This document shows, one piece after another, positions 1 to 8,512 of a DNA stretch of 64,000 bases. The notes under the pieces were generated by a model. The model was not told the origin of the DNA and searched no databases. It saw only the letters and a list, made by a program, of their open reading frames with translations. Position numbers and translations under genes: made by a program. Each line of letters starts with the position of its first letter. Position 1 is the stretch's first letter. The stretch comes from Anaeromusa acidaminophila DSM 3853 (GTDB taxonomy: Bacteria; Bacillota; Negativicutes; Anaeromusales; Anaeromusaceae), in assembly GCF_000374545.1 (NCBI RefSeq), contig NZ_KB894596.1, forward strand, positions 21,490 through 85,489, in the 5' to 3' direction.

Positions 1-76
1 AGGGGGATGCTGTAATGGTTTAGGTTTGCTGGGAAACAACATTTTTACTCTAGGCTTACTGCGAGGAGTCGTGCAT

Positions 77-877
77 ATGAAAAAGCATTATACGATTGGT
101 GAAACGGCAAAGCTGCTTGGGGTTACAACGCAAACCTTGAGGCATTACGAAAAAATAGGCATCTTAGGGCCAACGCATATTGACGCCCAAACTGGCTACC
201 GATACTATGAATTCAATCAATTCCATATGATTGATCGCATTAAATATTTGCAATACCTAGGTCTGTCTTTAGGAGAGATTGGTTCCATTCTCAAAAAGGG
301 TACTGTTGACGGCTTGTTGCCAGCCCTTGAAGAGCAGTGGCAGCAAGCTAATCGAGAAATGGAAGCCGTTCGCGCTCGCATTAAGGATGTGGAATGGTAC
401 ATTGATTACTTTACTTATTTGAGCAAAATGGATGCGGCCAAAGTCTTGTATCGCATGCATTTGGAGACGAGGCATTTAATTCAAGTGCCTTGTTATGAAC
501 AGGATGAGCTGGCAGATATGGAGATTCGTCTGGCGGAAGCGCGGAGCCAAGAAAAGCTGCATGCTTTATCCTACCGGCGTCAGTACGGGTATGAGTTGGC
601 AACGAAGGCTTTGTTTGAACGACGATTTAAACCTAAAAATTACTTCATCTACATAAAAAGTAGGCCTCCTTTTTTTACTCCGTATTACAAGGAATTACCG
701 GCAGGCGAGTATTTATGCTTTCGGACTAAATTGCTGCAGGAAGCTTGGGATACGACTATTTTGAAGAAATTTTTTGATTCAATTCCTCGTCCGACAACAA
801 CCATTGCCTTGGAGTTTGAGGATAATTTAGTAGAATTTATGAATGCTGATTATGAAGTGCAAATGTTATTGGAATAA
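77..877 (+). CDS. MerR family transcriptional regulator
   Basis: A 266-residue regulator with an N-terminal MerR winged helix-turn-helix (about residues 3-72, starting YTIGETAKLLGVTTQTLRHYE-like with the wing GYRYYE), a helical linker (about 75-120) that normally forms the antiparallel coiled-coil dimer, and a C-terminal part of about 140 residues resembling the ligand-binding GyrI/BmrR type domain. Such proteins bend the DNA of over-spaced promoters and often sense hydrophobic drugs. The ATG at 77 is chosen over the in-frame codon at 26 because GAGGAG lies 8 bases upstream and the MerR domain begins immediately. A terminator at 921 separates it from the following PLP enzyme, so no target can be named. 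Confidence 0.85.
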   Translation: MKKHYTIGETAKLLGVTTQTLRHYEKIGILGPTHIDAQTGYRYYEFNQFHMIDRIKYLQYLGLSLGEIGSILKKGTVDGLLPALEEQWQQANREMEAVRARIKDVEWYIDYFTYLSKMDAAKVLYRMHLETRHLIQVPCYEQDELADMEIRLAEARSQEKLHALSYRRQYGYELATKALFERRFKPKNYFIYIKSRPPFFTPYYKELPAGEYLCFRTKLLQEAWDTTILKKFFDSIPRPTTTIALEFEDNLVEFMNADYEVQMLLE

Positions 878-920
878 GGGCTACTTGCGTTGTTTATCGC
901 CGGGCCTATGTAATAAGTGA

Positions 921-970
921 GAAACCTTGTGGCTGCTGCTATTTTGTAGAAGCCGCAGGGTTTCTTTTTG
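921..970 (+). terminator. Rho-independent terminator after the MerR gene
   Basis: A 14-bp stem (921-934 with 951-964, some G-U pairs) is followed by CTTTTTG. It ends the merR transcript. Confidence 0.75.
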
Positions 971-1079
971 TTTTAATGATGCGTATTATTCTGTTTTGTC
1001 AGAAAGTTAGCGTTGACTTTTTTCTAGGAATAAGGTTTATGCTTGAGGCTGTAAGTAACTCGACGATTAGGGAGGAATC

Positions 1080-2267
1080 TTGTTGAAAGACAAAGAAGTA
1101 CGCCGGGAAACACATATTCTGTACACGGGCAGTGAAACTACGCTGCCGGTTGAACGGCCGGAAACACCGCCTATTTATCATTCTACAGCCAATATTATTT
1201 GCGATATGGACGATTATGATTTTGCCAGCGGCGGCGGGAAGTATTACTACTGCCGGACGGCCAATCCCAATCGTGACGGCGTAGCCGAAGCAATATCCTA
1301 TCTGGAGCGAGGCGAGGCGTCTCTCGTTTGCGCATCTGGAATGGCGGCTATTTCCACTGCGCTAGTCTCGTTGGTAAAGGCTGGCGATCATATTGTGGCC
1401 AGTCGCTCGATTTATGGAGAGACAATAGAGCTTTTTGATCGTGTGCTGACTAAACTGGGAGTGGTAATAACGTACGCCGATTTTACGAAAACAGAGCAAG
1501 TAGAGAAGGCTATACAAGAAAACACCACGATATTATATACGGAAATCATTGCCAATCCTTTAATTGAGGTCATTGATCTTGATGCAATTTCAGCGATTGG
1601 ACATCGTGCAGGAGCAATGGTGTTGGTGGATAGTACCTTTACAACTCCGTTTGCGATTCGGCCTCTTGAACATGGCGCTGATATTGTATTGCACAGTTTG
1701 ACCAAATATTTCGGCGGACACAGTGATATTACAGCCGGTTCGATTACTGGTTCGCAGAAAGTCATTAAAAAAATATATGGCGACTTTTTGTTGTTAGGCG
1801 GGTGCCTGGACCCTAATAGCGCCTGGTTGATGCTGCGCAGCATTCGCACGATGGAAATGCGGGTGAAGAAGCAATTTGAAAATGCGAAGAAAATTGCGGA
1901 AGCCCTTGATGCGGACGCTCATGTACGGTATGTGAACTACCCGACGCTTTCGAATCATCCGCAAAGAGAACTGGCGAATCGGCTGATGCCGCAAGGCTGC
2001 GGGGCCATGCTAAGTTTTCGGGTGGAAGATGACCGCGAGAAAGTCAATGAATTTATGCATCGCTTGCAATTGGTGAAATACTTAGGCACCTTGGGCGGTT
2101 ACCGCACGACGATTGCTCATCCGGCTACGGCTTTCCGCAATGAGTTTACACCGCAGCAGTTGAAAGATATGGGCATGGAAGAAGGCTTGATTCGTATTTC
2201 CGCGGGCGCTGAAGCGACGGACGATTTAATTGCCGATTTTAAACAAGCTTTGACGGTGTTTGCATAA
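1080..2267 (+). CDS. PLP-dependent Cys/Met metabolism enzyme (methionine gamma-lyase / cystathionine gamma-synthase type)
   Basis: A 395-residue fold-type I PLP enzyme of the Cys/Met metabolism family, which makes or breaks C-S bonds of methionine, homocysteine or cystathionine in the cytoplasm. The cofactor lysine is K209 in HSLTKYFGGHSD; D184 in VLVDSTF binds the pyridine nitrogen; the SGMAAIS loop near 87-93 holds phosphate. Length is normal for the family. The start is TTG at 1080 (or TTG at 1083) behind GGAGG at 1071-1075. Only 24 bases separate it from a BCCT transporter, so the two probably form an operon for uptake and breakdown of a sulfur compound or betaine; the exact reaction (lyase or synthase) cannot be decided from sequence alone. 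A weak promoter TTGACT-17-TTTATG lies at 1013-1041. Confidence 0.85.
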   Translation: MLKDKEVRRETHILYTGSETTLPVERPETPPIYHSTANIICDMDDYDFASGGGKYYYCRTANPNRDGVAEAISYLERGEASLVCASGMAAISTALVSLVKAGDHIVASRSIYGETIELFDRVLTKLGVVITYADFTKTEQVEKAIQENTTILYTEIIANPLIEVIDLDAISAIGHRAGAMVLVDSTFTTPFAIRPLEHGADIVLHSLTKYFGGHSDITAGSITGSQKVIKKIYGDFLLLGGCLDPNSAWLMLRSIRTMEMRVKKQFENAKKIAEALDADAHVRYVNYPTLSNHPQRELANRLMPQGCGAMLSFRVEDDREKVNEFMHRLQLVKYLGTLGGYRTTIAHPATAFRNEFTPQQLKDMGMEEGLIRISAGAEATDDLIADFKQALTVFA

Positions 2268-2291
2268 GCGTAAGGAAGAAGGGGGCGCAGC

Positions 2292-3863
2292 ATGTTTAAG
2301 AATATTAATTTGCCAATCGCCTTACTGGCGGTAGGATTGTTGATTGCCATGGTGATTCCGATGGCGTTGTATCCAGACGCCAGTGCGGCGGTTATTAATA
2401 TCTTTTATTCGATTATGACGCTGAACTTACCCTGGTTGTTTTTACTGATTGCTTTTTTGAGTGCAGTCTTCGCTGTTTTTATCATGTTTTCCAAGTATGG
2501 AGATATTCGGCTGGGCGGGGCTGAGGCGAAGCCGCATTATCCCTTTTTCACTTGGGCGGCAATGAATATGTGTTCCGCTGCCGGAGCTGGAATCTTGATT
2601 TTCGGCATGGTGGAATGGATGTACTATGTGAAAACGCCTCCATTCGGTCTGGAACCTATGTCCATTCAGGCATATGAATATGCATCGGCGTATGGCATGT
2701 TTCACTGGGGCTTTTCCGCTTGGGCGATTTACCTTCCGGCATCGTTGGCTTTAGGCTATATCTTTTGGAACAAAAAAGCCGATTCTTTAAATCTTTCGGA
2801 TTTGTGTCAATCGGTGCTGAAGGGTGAAAGCTTGCCGGTGCGTGTATTGCGTACTTGTATTGACGGCGTTGTGGCTTTCGGCTATATTGGCGGTTTAGTG
2901 TGCACCGTAGGCTTGGGAACCGCCATCTTGGCGGAACTGCTCGGGCATTTGCTGGGAATGCCGGTAACCTTTGAATTGCGTATTGGCGTTATCTTGGTAT
3001 TCTTCTTGTTTTTTCTTCTATCGACCTCAAAGAGTATTGCCAAGGGAATCGGCATTATTAGTGATTTTAATGTGAAATTGGCGATTGCATTTTTCTTGTT
3101 TGTATTTCTCGTAGGGCCGAAATCTTTCATTTTGAATAACTTCGTCATGGCGATAGGGACGAATATTCGCGAATTTGTTCATATGAGTTTTAATACGGAC
3201 TCGATTGCGCAAACTGGTTTTATTCAAGAGTGGACGGTCTTTTATTGGGCCTGGTACGTGGGCTGCACCATTTCGGATGGTCTTTGGCTGGCTCGAGTTT
3301 CTTATGGACGGACCTTCCGCGAAATTGCGATTGTTCGCTGCATCTGGACTTCCTTGGCGTGTTGGCTGGCCTTTGCCGTACTAGGAAACTATGGTATCAG
3401 TCTTGAATTAAGCGGTGCGCTTAATTTATCGCAACTTGTAGCGGAAAGCGGGAATAATGCTGCGGTGTTAGCGGTCTTGAAAACACTACCTTTTTCTGGA
3501 TTGGCAATTACCGTGTACATGGCGGTTGTGTTTATTACGCTAGCGTGCGGCGCTACTGCTGCTTCGACTGTTGTTTCGATGCTTACCTCGAAAAACCTGA
3601 AAAGCGAAGAAGAACCAGCAAGCTGGTATAAAGTTTTTTGGGCGTGCTTGGTCTTGCTGTTGCCGGTAAGTATCTTGTTTTTAGAGCACATGGTACCCGG
3701 GTTAAATGTTTTAAAAACAATTCAGTCGGTTACTACTGTGTTTGCGATCCCCATGCTGTTTGTCATTGCTTTATTGTTGTGGACGTTCTACAAAACCTTG
3801 AAAGCGGATATTGAACGTCGCAATATCCCCGTTGCAAAAAGTAAACTCATTAAATGGAACTAG
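2292..3863 (+). CDS. BCCT family betaine/carnitine/choline transporter
   Basis: A 523-residue inner-membrane protein with about 12 hydrophobic segments, the size of BCCT secondary transporters, which import quaternary ammonium or sulfonium compounds. The family signature is seen at EWTVFYWAWYVG followed by LARVSYGRTFREIA, but the usual WxPFVG stretch reads ISDGLW, so the substrate may not be a standard betaine. It follows the PLP enzyme in one operon and is closed by a strong terminator at 3887. A dimethylsulfonium or S-methyl substrate would fit the neighbour (inference). Confidence 0.88.
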   Translation: MFKNINLPIALLAVGLLIAMVIPMALYPDASAAVINIFYSIMTLNLPWLFLLIAFLSAVFAVFIMFSKYGDIRLGGAEAKPHYPFFTWAAMNMCSAAGAGILIFGMVEWMYYVKTPPFGLEPMSIQAYEYASAYGMFHWGFSAWAIYLPASLALGYIFWNKKADSLNLSDLCQSVLKGESLPVRVLRTCIDGVVAFGYIGGLVCTVGLGTAILAELLGHLLGMPVTFELRIGVILVFFLFFLLSTSKSIAKGIGIISDFNVKLAIAFFLFVFLVGPKSFILNNFVMAIGTNIREFVHMSFNTDSIAQTGFIQEWTVFYWAWYVGCTISDGLWLARVSYGRTFREIAIVRCIWTSLACWLAFAVLGNYGISLELSGALNLSQLVAESGNNAAVLAVLKTLPFSGLAITVYMAVVFITLACGATAASTVVSMLTSKNLKSEEEPASWYKVFWACLVLLLPVSILFLEHMVPGLNVLKTIQSVTTVFAIPMLFVIALLLWTFYKTLKADIERRNIPVAKSKLIKWN

Positions 3864-3886
3864 GCTTTCCTCTTAGGTAGTGAAGA

Positions 3887-3935
3887 GCCAGTATATACGA
3901 AGGAATTTTCGTATATACTGGCTTTCTTGTTTTCT
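3887..3935 (+). terminator. Terminator of the PLP enzyme-BCCT operon
   Basis: A perfect 15-bp stem (3887-3901 with 3908-3922), loop GGAATT, then TTTCTTGTTTTCTTTT. Confidence 0.9.
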
Positions 3936-3974
3936 TTTAGCAAAGGGGTATTATGGGCGTTTCAAAAAGAGTTG

Positions 3975-4020
3975 TTGACAATGCGAAGGTACCTTGCTAT
4001 TATAAAAACAAAGGTACCTT
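3975..4020 (+). promoter_or_regulatory. marR promoter with two operator palindromes
   Basis: A consensus-like promoter TTGACA (3975-3980), 17-base spacer, TATTAT (3998-4003). Two identical 10-bp palindromes AAGGTACCTT lie at 3986-3995 (inside the spacer) and 4011-4020 (just downstream of the -10 box), 25 bp centre to centre. Binding there would block RNA polymerase, so the downstream MarR protein most likely represses itself. Confidence 0.85.
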
Positions 4021-4048
4021 CGTAAAATAATTCAAAGGGGAAATGAAA

Positions 4049-4624
4049 ATGAAGAAACCAGAAACACTTACAGAGCACTTTATTGTCCTTAGCCATTTGA
4101 TGATGCATCGTCATCATCACCGGAAAGGGCCTGCTATGCACAGCCCATTTCGAGGACAAGGTAGAATCTTGTCGCTTTTGCAGATGGAACCGGAAATGAG
4201 CCAAAAGAAGCTATCCTTCTTATTGGGAACTCGGCCGCAATCCATCGGGGAATTGCTAGCCAAGCTAGAGCAAAATGGACTGGTTGTGCGCAAGCCTTCC
4301 GAGGAAGACCGGCGTTCGATGATTGTGCAATTGACGGAAAAAGGAAAAGAAGAGGCTGTTTCGGAAGAAAGCCTTCATGAGTACGAGAAGAAAGCCGATG
4401 AAATCTTCAACTGTCTTACCGAAGAAGAGCAAAATCATCTAAAAAGCTATCTGGAACGAGTGATTTCAAGCCTCAAGGAAACTATGGGAGACGAAGGCGA
4501 ATTCATGGAACGCCACATGCATCATCATGGTCATTGCATGGGCGGACACGGTCATCACGGGAGACCTCATGGCGGTCCTCATGGACACCACGGTCATCAT
4601 GAAGAATCCGAAGACGACGAATAA
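4049..4624 (+). CDS. MarR family regulator with His-rich tail
   Basis: A 191-residue MarR winged-helix repressor. The DNA-binding part includes MSQKKLSFLLGTRPQSIGELLAKLE (recognition region) and the wing EEDRRSMIVQLTEKG, with dimerisation helices either side. The last 35 or so residues are an exceptional His/Gly stretch (HHHGHCMGGHGHHG and more), and HRHHHR occurs near the N terminus, which suggests binding of a transition metal (inference). The ATG at 4049 sits 8 bases after AAAGGGG; an in-frame ATG at 4043 is only 2 bases from it. Two palindromic operators overlap its own promoter. A small Cys-motif protein follows 38 bases downstream. Confidence 0.9.
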   Translation: MKKPETLTEHFIVLSHLMMHRHHHRKGPAMHSPFRGQGRILSLLQMEPEMSQKKLSFLLGTRPQSIGELLAKLEQNGLVVRKPSEEDRRSMIVQLTEKGKEEAVSEESLHEYEKKADEIFNCLTEEEQNHLKSYLERVISSLKETMGDEGEFMERHMHHHGHCMGGHGHHGRPHGGPHGHHGHHEESEDDE

Positions 4625-4662
4625 GCGTTAGCTGCAAGCTGCGTAGAAAGGGGGCGGACGAT

Positions 4663-4920
4663 ATGGGCTTGTTAAAGCGTTTGGCTTATCTCTTATCCGT
4701 AAGACAGGGCGGACATCGAGGGCGTCATGGCGGAAAGTTCCACAAGCGACACCGGGGAAGGACCGTAGTGTCGACACCGAACGCTGTGTTGGTTTCTAGT
4801 GAACTCCAAGCTGAAGTTTGCCCTATGTGCAAAAATCATTGCAGTCTTGCTACGCCAAAATGTGATAAAGGAAAGACTTATGCCCAAGAACAGCAAATCC
4901 AGGTTAAAGGCATATCATAG
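4663..4920 (+). CDS. Small basic protein with Cys motif, MarR-operon partner
   Basis: An 85-residue unknown protein. The first half is basic and Gly/His/Arg-rich (GGHRGRHGGKFHKRHRGR); the C-terminal third carries CPMCKNHC followed by C after six residues, i.e. C-x2-C-x3-C-x6-C, then DKGK. Four closely spaced Cys suggest a metal site or redox-active centre. It has a good ribosome site (AAAGGGGG) and is co-transcribed with the marR gene, so it is likely induced with it. I do not recognise a named family; a short metal-handling or sensing peptide is a guess. Confidence 0.65.
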   Translation: MGLLKRLAYLLSVRQGGHRGRHGGKFHKRHRGRTVVSTPNAVLVSSELQAEVCPMCKNHCSLATPKCDKGKTYAQEQQIQVKGIS

Positions 4921-4941
4921 CTAAATGCAACTAAAAATAGG

Positions 4942-4974
4942 AAGGCTTTCGAGATATTCGAAGGCCTTTTTGTT
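4942..4974 (+). terminator. Terminator of the marR operon
   Basis: Stem 4943-4952 with 4958-4968 (one G-U), then TTTTTGTTGTT. Confidence 0.8.
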
Positions 4975-5054
4975 GTTGATGGGGTATAATTAAGATATCC
5001 AATCTTAAATTGACGATTGTGGTACTGCAGATCGTTACTGAAAAGGAGGTCGGG

Positions 5055-5375
5055 ATGAGCACTTCTTTGGATTTTATTGAATACGTTTGTGAGCAAATTG
5101 CAGGAGTCGGCCCAATTCGCTATCGAAAGATGTTCGGAGAGTACATGGTGTATGTGAATAATAAACCCATCCTGCTGGTGTGCGATGATACGGTATTTGT
5201 GAAGCTTCTTCCCTGTTTGGATGAAGTCATGCGCGATGCGGATAAGGGAATTCCGTATAAGGGAGCCAAGGAGCACTATATTTTGGACATTGATAATGCA
5301 AGTCTTAGCAAAGAAGTGATTACCATTTTGGAACCCATAACGGCAGTACCAAAACCGAGAAAGAAGAAACAATAA
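5055..5375 (+). CDS. TfoX N-terminal domain protein
   Basis: A 106-residue single-domain protein of the TfoX-N family, recognised by IRYRKMFGEYMVYVNNKPILLVCDDTVFVKLL. In gamma-proteobacteria TfoX/Sxy controls competence, but stand-alone TfoX-N proteins in Bacillota have no settled role. The ATG at 5055 is chosen because AAAGGAGG (5042-5049) is 5 bases upstream and the domain begins at once; the frame is open further upstream without a ribosome site. It is flanked by terminators, so monocistronic. Confidence 0.8.
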   Translation: MSTSLDFIEYVCEQIAGVGPIRYRKMFGEYMVYVNNKPILLVCDDTVFVKLLPCLDEVMRDADKGIPYKGAKEHYILDIDNASLSKEVITILEPITAVPKPRKKKQ

Positions 5376-5428
5376 AAGAAACGGAGCTTTATCCAGGCTG
5401 TTGCACAAGGTTGCACGTGCGGAGTTGA

Positions 5429-5478
5429 AAGCGCCAATGTGTACGAAAAGAATGCGTACACATTGGCGCTTTTTTTTC
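5429..5478 (+). terminator. Strong terminator hairpin after the TfoX-N gene
   Basis: Perfect 15-bp stem (5431-5445 with 5455-5469) followed by eight T. Its sequence is closely related to the terminator at 8347, an unusual resemblance between unlinked terminators. Confidence 0.88.
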
Positions 5479-5518
5479 GTTCGCAAAGAGGAACAAGATA
5501 ATATGGTTCTGGCGTAAG

Positions 5519-6571
5519 TCAGTCTGAAGAACAAGAGTTATGCTGGTTTATTATTTTAGTGAAATCTTCTTTGAAAGAGCGAATGGCTTCTTCCTTGGTA
5601 GCCCATGACGTACAAAAACGAATACAGGTATGTTCGCTATCAGGCTTGCTCCAGATAGAGGTAATATACTTTTGAGATATCGCGTCCACTAACCAGTTAG
5701 GAAATATGGGGAATAGCTGGTTAGAATGAGGTTCAGCAATAAAATCGAAACCGGCATCCTCGAAAATTTCCTTCAGCAAATAGGCCATTTTATTTGTGTG
5801 CGCTCCCAATTTGAAATATAAATCATCCTTGAATAGCTCTTCAAATTGCATACCAAGAAGCCATCCTTTTGCTGAAATGGCGCCACGTTGCTTCATATTG
5901 AAGCGGAAATCTTTTTTTAAAAAATCATTAATAATGACCAAAGCCTCTCCGAATAAAGCTCCCGCTTTTGTTCCGCCAATATAGAACGCATCGACAAGTT
6001 TTGGCAAATCGGCAATGGTAATGTCATTTTCTCGAGCGGTTAAGCCCATTGCTAGCCTAGCCCCATCTAAATAGAGCAACAGATTGTTTTCCTTGCAATA
6101 GGTAGAAAGCGCTTCGAGCTCTGCTTTAAAGTAGATGGTGCCAACCTCGGTCGGATTGGAAATAAAGACAATTTTAGGTTGTACCCAATGCTCATCTTGA
6201 TGTTGGTCAAGAACGGGCTGAATTAGTTCCGGCGTCAGTTTGCCATTAGGGGTTACAATATCAAGGATTTTATGCCCGCTGGCTTCGATAGCTCCTGTTT
6301 CGTGAATATTAATATGACCGAAATCTGCAGAGATGACAGCTTGGTAGGGCCTTAGAGAATGGGAAAGAAATGTCAAATTAGCAATCGTTCCGCCAGGAAG
6401 AAAGTGGATATCCGCATTTTCGTATTGAATAACATTTCGAATCAAAGCTTTTGCATTTTCGCAATGCGAATCCATGCCGTATCCGTCGTTTTGCTCTAGA
6501 CCGGAAGCAACAATCGCTTTTAGGATATTGGAATGAGCGCTTTCACTATAATCGTTTTTGAAACTATACAT
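5519..6571 (-). CDS. Low-specificity L-threonine aldolase family enzyme
   Basis: A 350-residue PLP enzyme of the beta-eliminating lyase/threonine aldolase family, which cleaves L-threonine or allo-threonine to glycine and acetaldehyde in the cytoplasm. PLP lysine is K202 in YIGGTKAGALFGEAL; D169/R172 lie in LYLDGARLAMGL; the N-terminal SFKNDYSE and GYGMDSHCENAK segments match the family. Start ATG at 6571 follows GGGGG. It is divergent from a MocR-type PLP regulator with which it shares a 218-bp promoter region; MocR proteins commonly control adjacent amino-acid or PLP genes, so this gene is the likely target (inference). Confidence 0.88.
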   Translation of the reverse strand: MYSFKNDYSESAHSNILKAIVASGLEQNDGYGMDSHCENAKALIRNVIQYENADIHFLPGGTIANLTFLSHSLRPYQAVISADFGHINIHETGAIEASGHKILDIVTPNGKLTPELIQPVLDQHQDEHWVQPKIVFISNPTEVGTIYFKAELEALSTYCKENNLLLYLDGARLAMGLTARENDITIADLPKLVDAFYIGGTKAGALFGEALVIINDFLKKDFRFNMKQRGAISAKGWLLGMQFEELFKDDLYFKLGAHTNKMAYLLKEIFEDAGFDFIAEPHSNQLFPIFPNWLVDAISQKYITSIWSKPDSEHTCIRFCTSWATKEEAIRSFKEDFTKIINQHNSCSSD

Positions 6572-6737
6572 TGGATAATCCCCCTTCGAAAATAAGTTGT
6601 TGGATGGGTAAACTGTTTTATTGCTGTAACACCATAACCTCCTGTGGTTGAAGCCTCTTGGCTTGTATACTCTTCATGATCCTGATAATGATTGAATTGT
6701 TATCAGCTTTGGCATAGTATAATAATAAGGCTGCTAT

Positions 6738-6767
6738 ATGTATAACAGTCAATGTGGATGTATAACA
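6738..6767 (+). promoter_or_regulatory. Direct repeat, probable MocR operator
   Basis: ATGTATAACA occurs at 6738-6747 and again at 6758-6767, exactly 20 bp apart (two helical turns, same face), immediately upstream of the mocR ribosome site GGAGG. Direct repeats spaced by two turns are the usual arrangement for MocR dimers. Confidence 0.6.
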
Positions 6768-6789
6768 CTAAGGCGTCTGGAGGAAAGCG

Positions 6790-8280
6790 TTGAATATATC
6801 GATTGATCGACATGCAAAAACGTCTATTCAAGAACAGATTAAGCTCGAAATTGCCCAGCGCATTCGTTCGGGCCTGTTGGAAGAAGATTGTGCGCTCCCG
6901 TCGGTTCGAGAGCTAGCACATGGTTTGGATATAAGTTTGGTTACCGCACATAGGGTATATAAAGCACTTGAGAAAGATGGATTAATTAGAACCATTCGCG
7001 GAAAAGGAACGTTTGTAAAAGGCCATAGCGCTATACAAAATGGCGTTCCGCAAGATAATGACCAAAGCGGTGTTTCTCCGTACAATTGGCATGTATCAAT
7101 TCAAGATTATCTTCCGCGGGCAAGCTTTTGGAGCCAGAGCAGCGTAAGACTTCCTTCTCAATTTCTGGATATGGCTACCGCTTCTATACATCATTCCTTA
7201 TTTCCCGTTACCATGTTGCAAGAGTCCATACAAGAAGCGCTACAGAAATACCCTCAAGCGCTTGGAAGCCGCTCCCCATACCAAGGAGATCCGGAGCTGC
7301 TAAAGCAAATTTGCAACTATTTAGCAAGCCAGGGAATACCAACTCAGCCGCATCAACTGTTGGTTACCAATGGGACCCAACAAGGAATCGATTTATTTGC
7401 TAGGACGTTTTTAGGCCCCAAGGATGTTGTGGCTATGGAAACTCCCTGTTTTTCCGGCGCTATTGATGCATTTCGTTTTAGTCACGCCGTAATTCAGCCA
7501 ATACCCATTGACGACGAGGGAATCCGAATTGACATACTAGAAGAGCTTGCAACACAAACAAAAATTAAAGCCATATACACAGTACCAACATACCAAAACC
7601 CAACCGGCGCAATCATGTCGCTTCGACGTCGCAAAGACCTGCTTGAGTTTGCGGAAAATAATAATATTCTGATCCTCGAAGACGATCCCCATAGAGAGCT
7701 AGCGTTTTCCAATAGTCTTTCCGCCATGAAAACACCTCCGACACTTACCTCATTAGATCGCTCTGGACGAGTAATTTACCTCAAAGGATTTAGCAAATTT
7801 CTTTTTCCAGGACTTAGATTGGGAGTTATGGTGGCCCATGGGACTATATTTAATCGATTGCTGGCGGCAAAATCGATTTCTGATCTGGGATCGCCCTTGT
7901 GGCTTCAAAAAGCGCTTGTTCCGCTCTTTGCCAATCCACAGCTGGTCACTTTTATAAAAAACTTGAACCAGAAATTAACGGCTCGAAGCAGCTTGGTTAG
8001 TAAGAGTCTTACTGAGAAGCTTCCTCCGGGCTTTAAATTTAAAAAAATCTGTGGGGGAATGTATCTTTGGCTCACGTTGCCACCAGAAATATCTGCCGAT
8101 GACTTGCTTAGTACGGCTCATAACCAGGGGATTCACTATTTGCCCGGTTCTATTTTTTACCCTGGGGAGCCGGAACTCAATCATTTGCGAATCTGCTGGA
8201 CGAATCTTTCCGATGCAGATCTACCTAAAGCACTGGATATACTTTGCAAGATACTTAACCAGGCCATCGTAAATCCATAA
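6790..8280 (+). CDS. MocR-type regulator (GntR HTH fused to aminotransferase-like domain)
   Basis: A 496-residue fusion: GntR winged helix (about 8-78; LPSVRELAHGLDISLVTAHRVYKALEKDGL with wing RGKGTFV), linker, then a fold-type I aminotransferase-like domain (about 120-490). The PLP-binding lysine is present as K336 in YLKGFSKFLFPGLRLG, and the pyridine-contact region reads ILEDDPHREL. MocR proteins sense PLP or amino-acid aldimines and act as activators or repressors. Start is TTG at 6790 behind TGGAGGA. It is divergent from threonine aldolase, and a 20-bp spaced direct repeat lies just upstream. Confidence 0.9.
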   Translation: MNISIDRHAKTSIQEQIKLEIAQRIRSGLLEEDCALPSVRELAHGLDISLVTAHRVYKALEKDGLIRTIRGKGTFVKGHSAIQNGVPQDNDQSGVSPYNWHVSIQDYLPRASFWSQSSVRLPSQFLDMATASIHHSLFPVTMLQESIQEALQKYPQALGSRSPYQGDPELLKQICNYLASQGIPTQPHQLLVTNGTQQGIDLFARTFLGPKDVVAMETPCFSGAIDAFRFSHAVIQPIPIDDEGIRIDILEELATQTKIKAIYTVPTYQNPTGAIMSLRRRKDLLEFAENNNILILEDDPHRELAFSNSLSAMKTPPTLTSLDRSGRVIYLKGFSKFLFPGLRLGVMVAHGTIFNRLLAAKSISDLGSPLWLQKALVPLFANPQLVTFIKNLNQKLTARSSLVSKSLTEKLPPGFKFKKICGGMYLWLTLPPEISADDLLSTAHNQGIHYLPGSIFYPGEPELNHLRICWTNLSDADLPKALDILCKILNQAIVNP

Positions 8281-8346
8281 GTGGTATTTTGGAAAACTCA
8301 GTATGAGCTCGCGAACCGCTTGGGAATTATCATAAAGAACATAAGG

Positions 8347-8396
8347 AAGCGCCAATGCGTACGGAAAAAATCCGTATGTATTGGCGCTTTTTTGTA
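8347..8396 (+). terminator. Terminator after mocR
   Basis: A 17-bp stem (8349-8365 with 8371-8387, two G-U) then TTTTTT. Near-copy of the hairpin at 5431-5469. Confidence 0.88.
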
Positions 8397-8512
8397 TAAC
8401 TGGAAGAAAAAAGCAGGAAATTGAAGAAAAACAAGAGAAGCTCCTAACATAACTTCATCGTGATATAGGTTGATTGGTAAGAGCTTGAATTTCTAAGGAG
8501 GGGATAGCGTTT

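Noticed and set aside
4501..4620. Simple-sequence repeat in the His-rich tail of MarR
   Set aside because: Codons vary (CAC/CAT, GGA/GGC/GGT) and the frame is intact, so it is selected protein sequence rather than slippage DNA.
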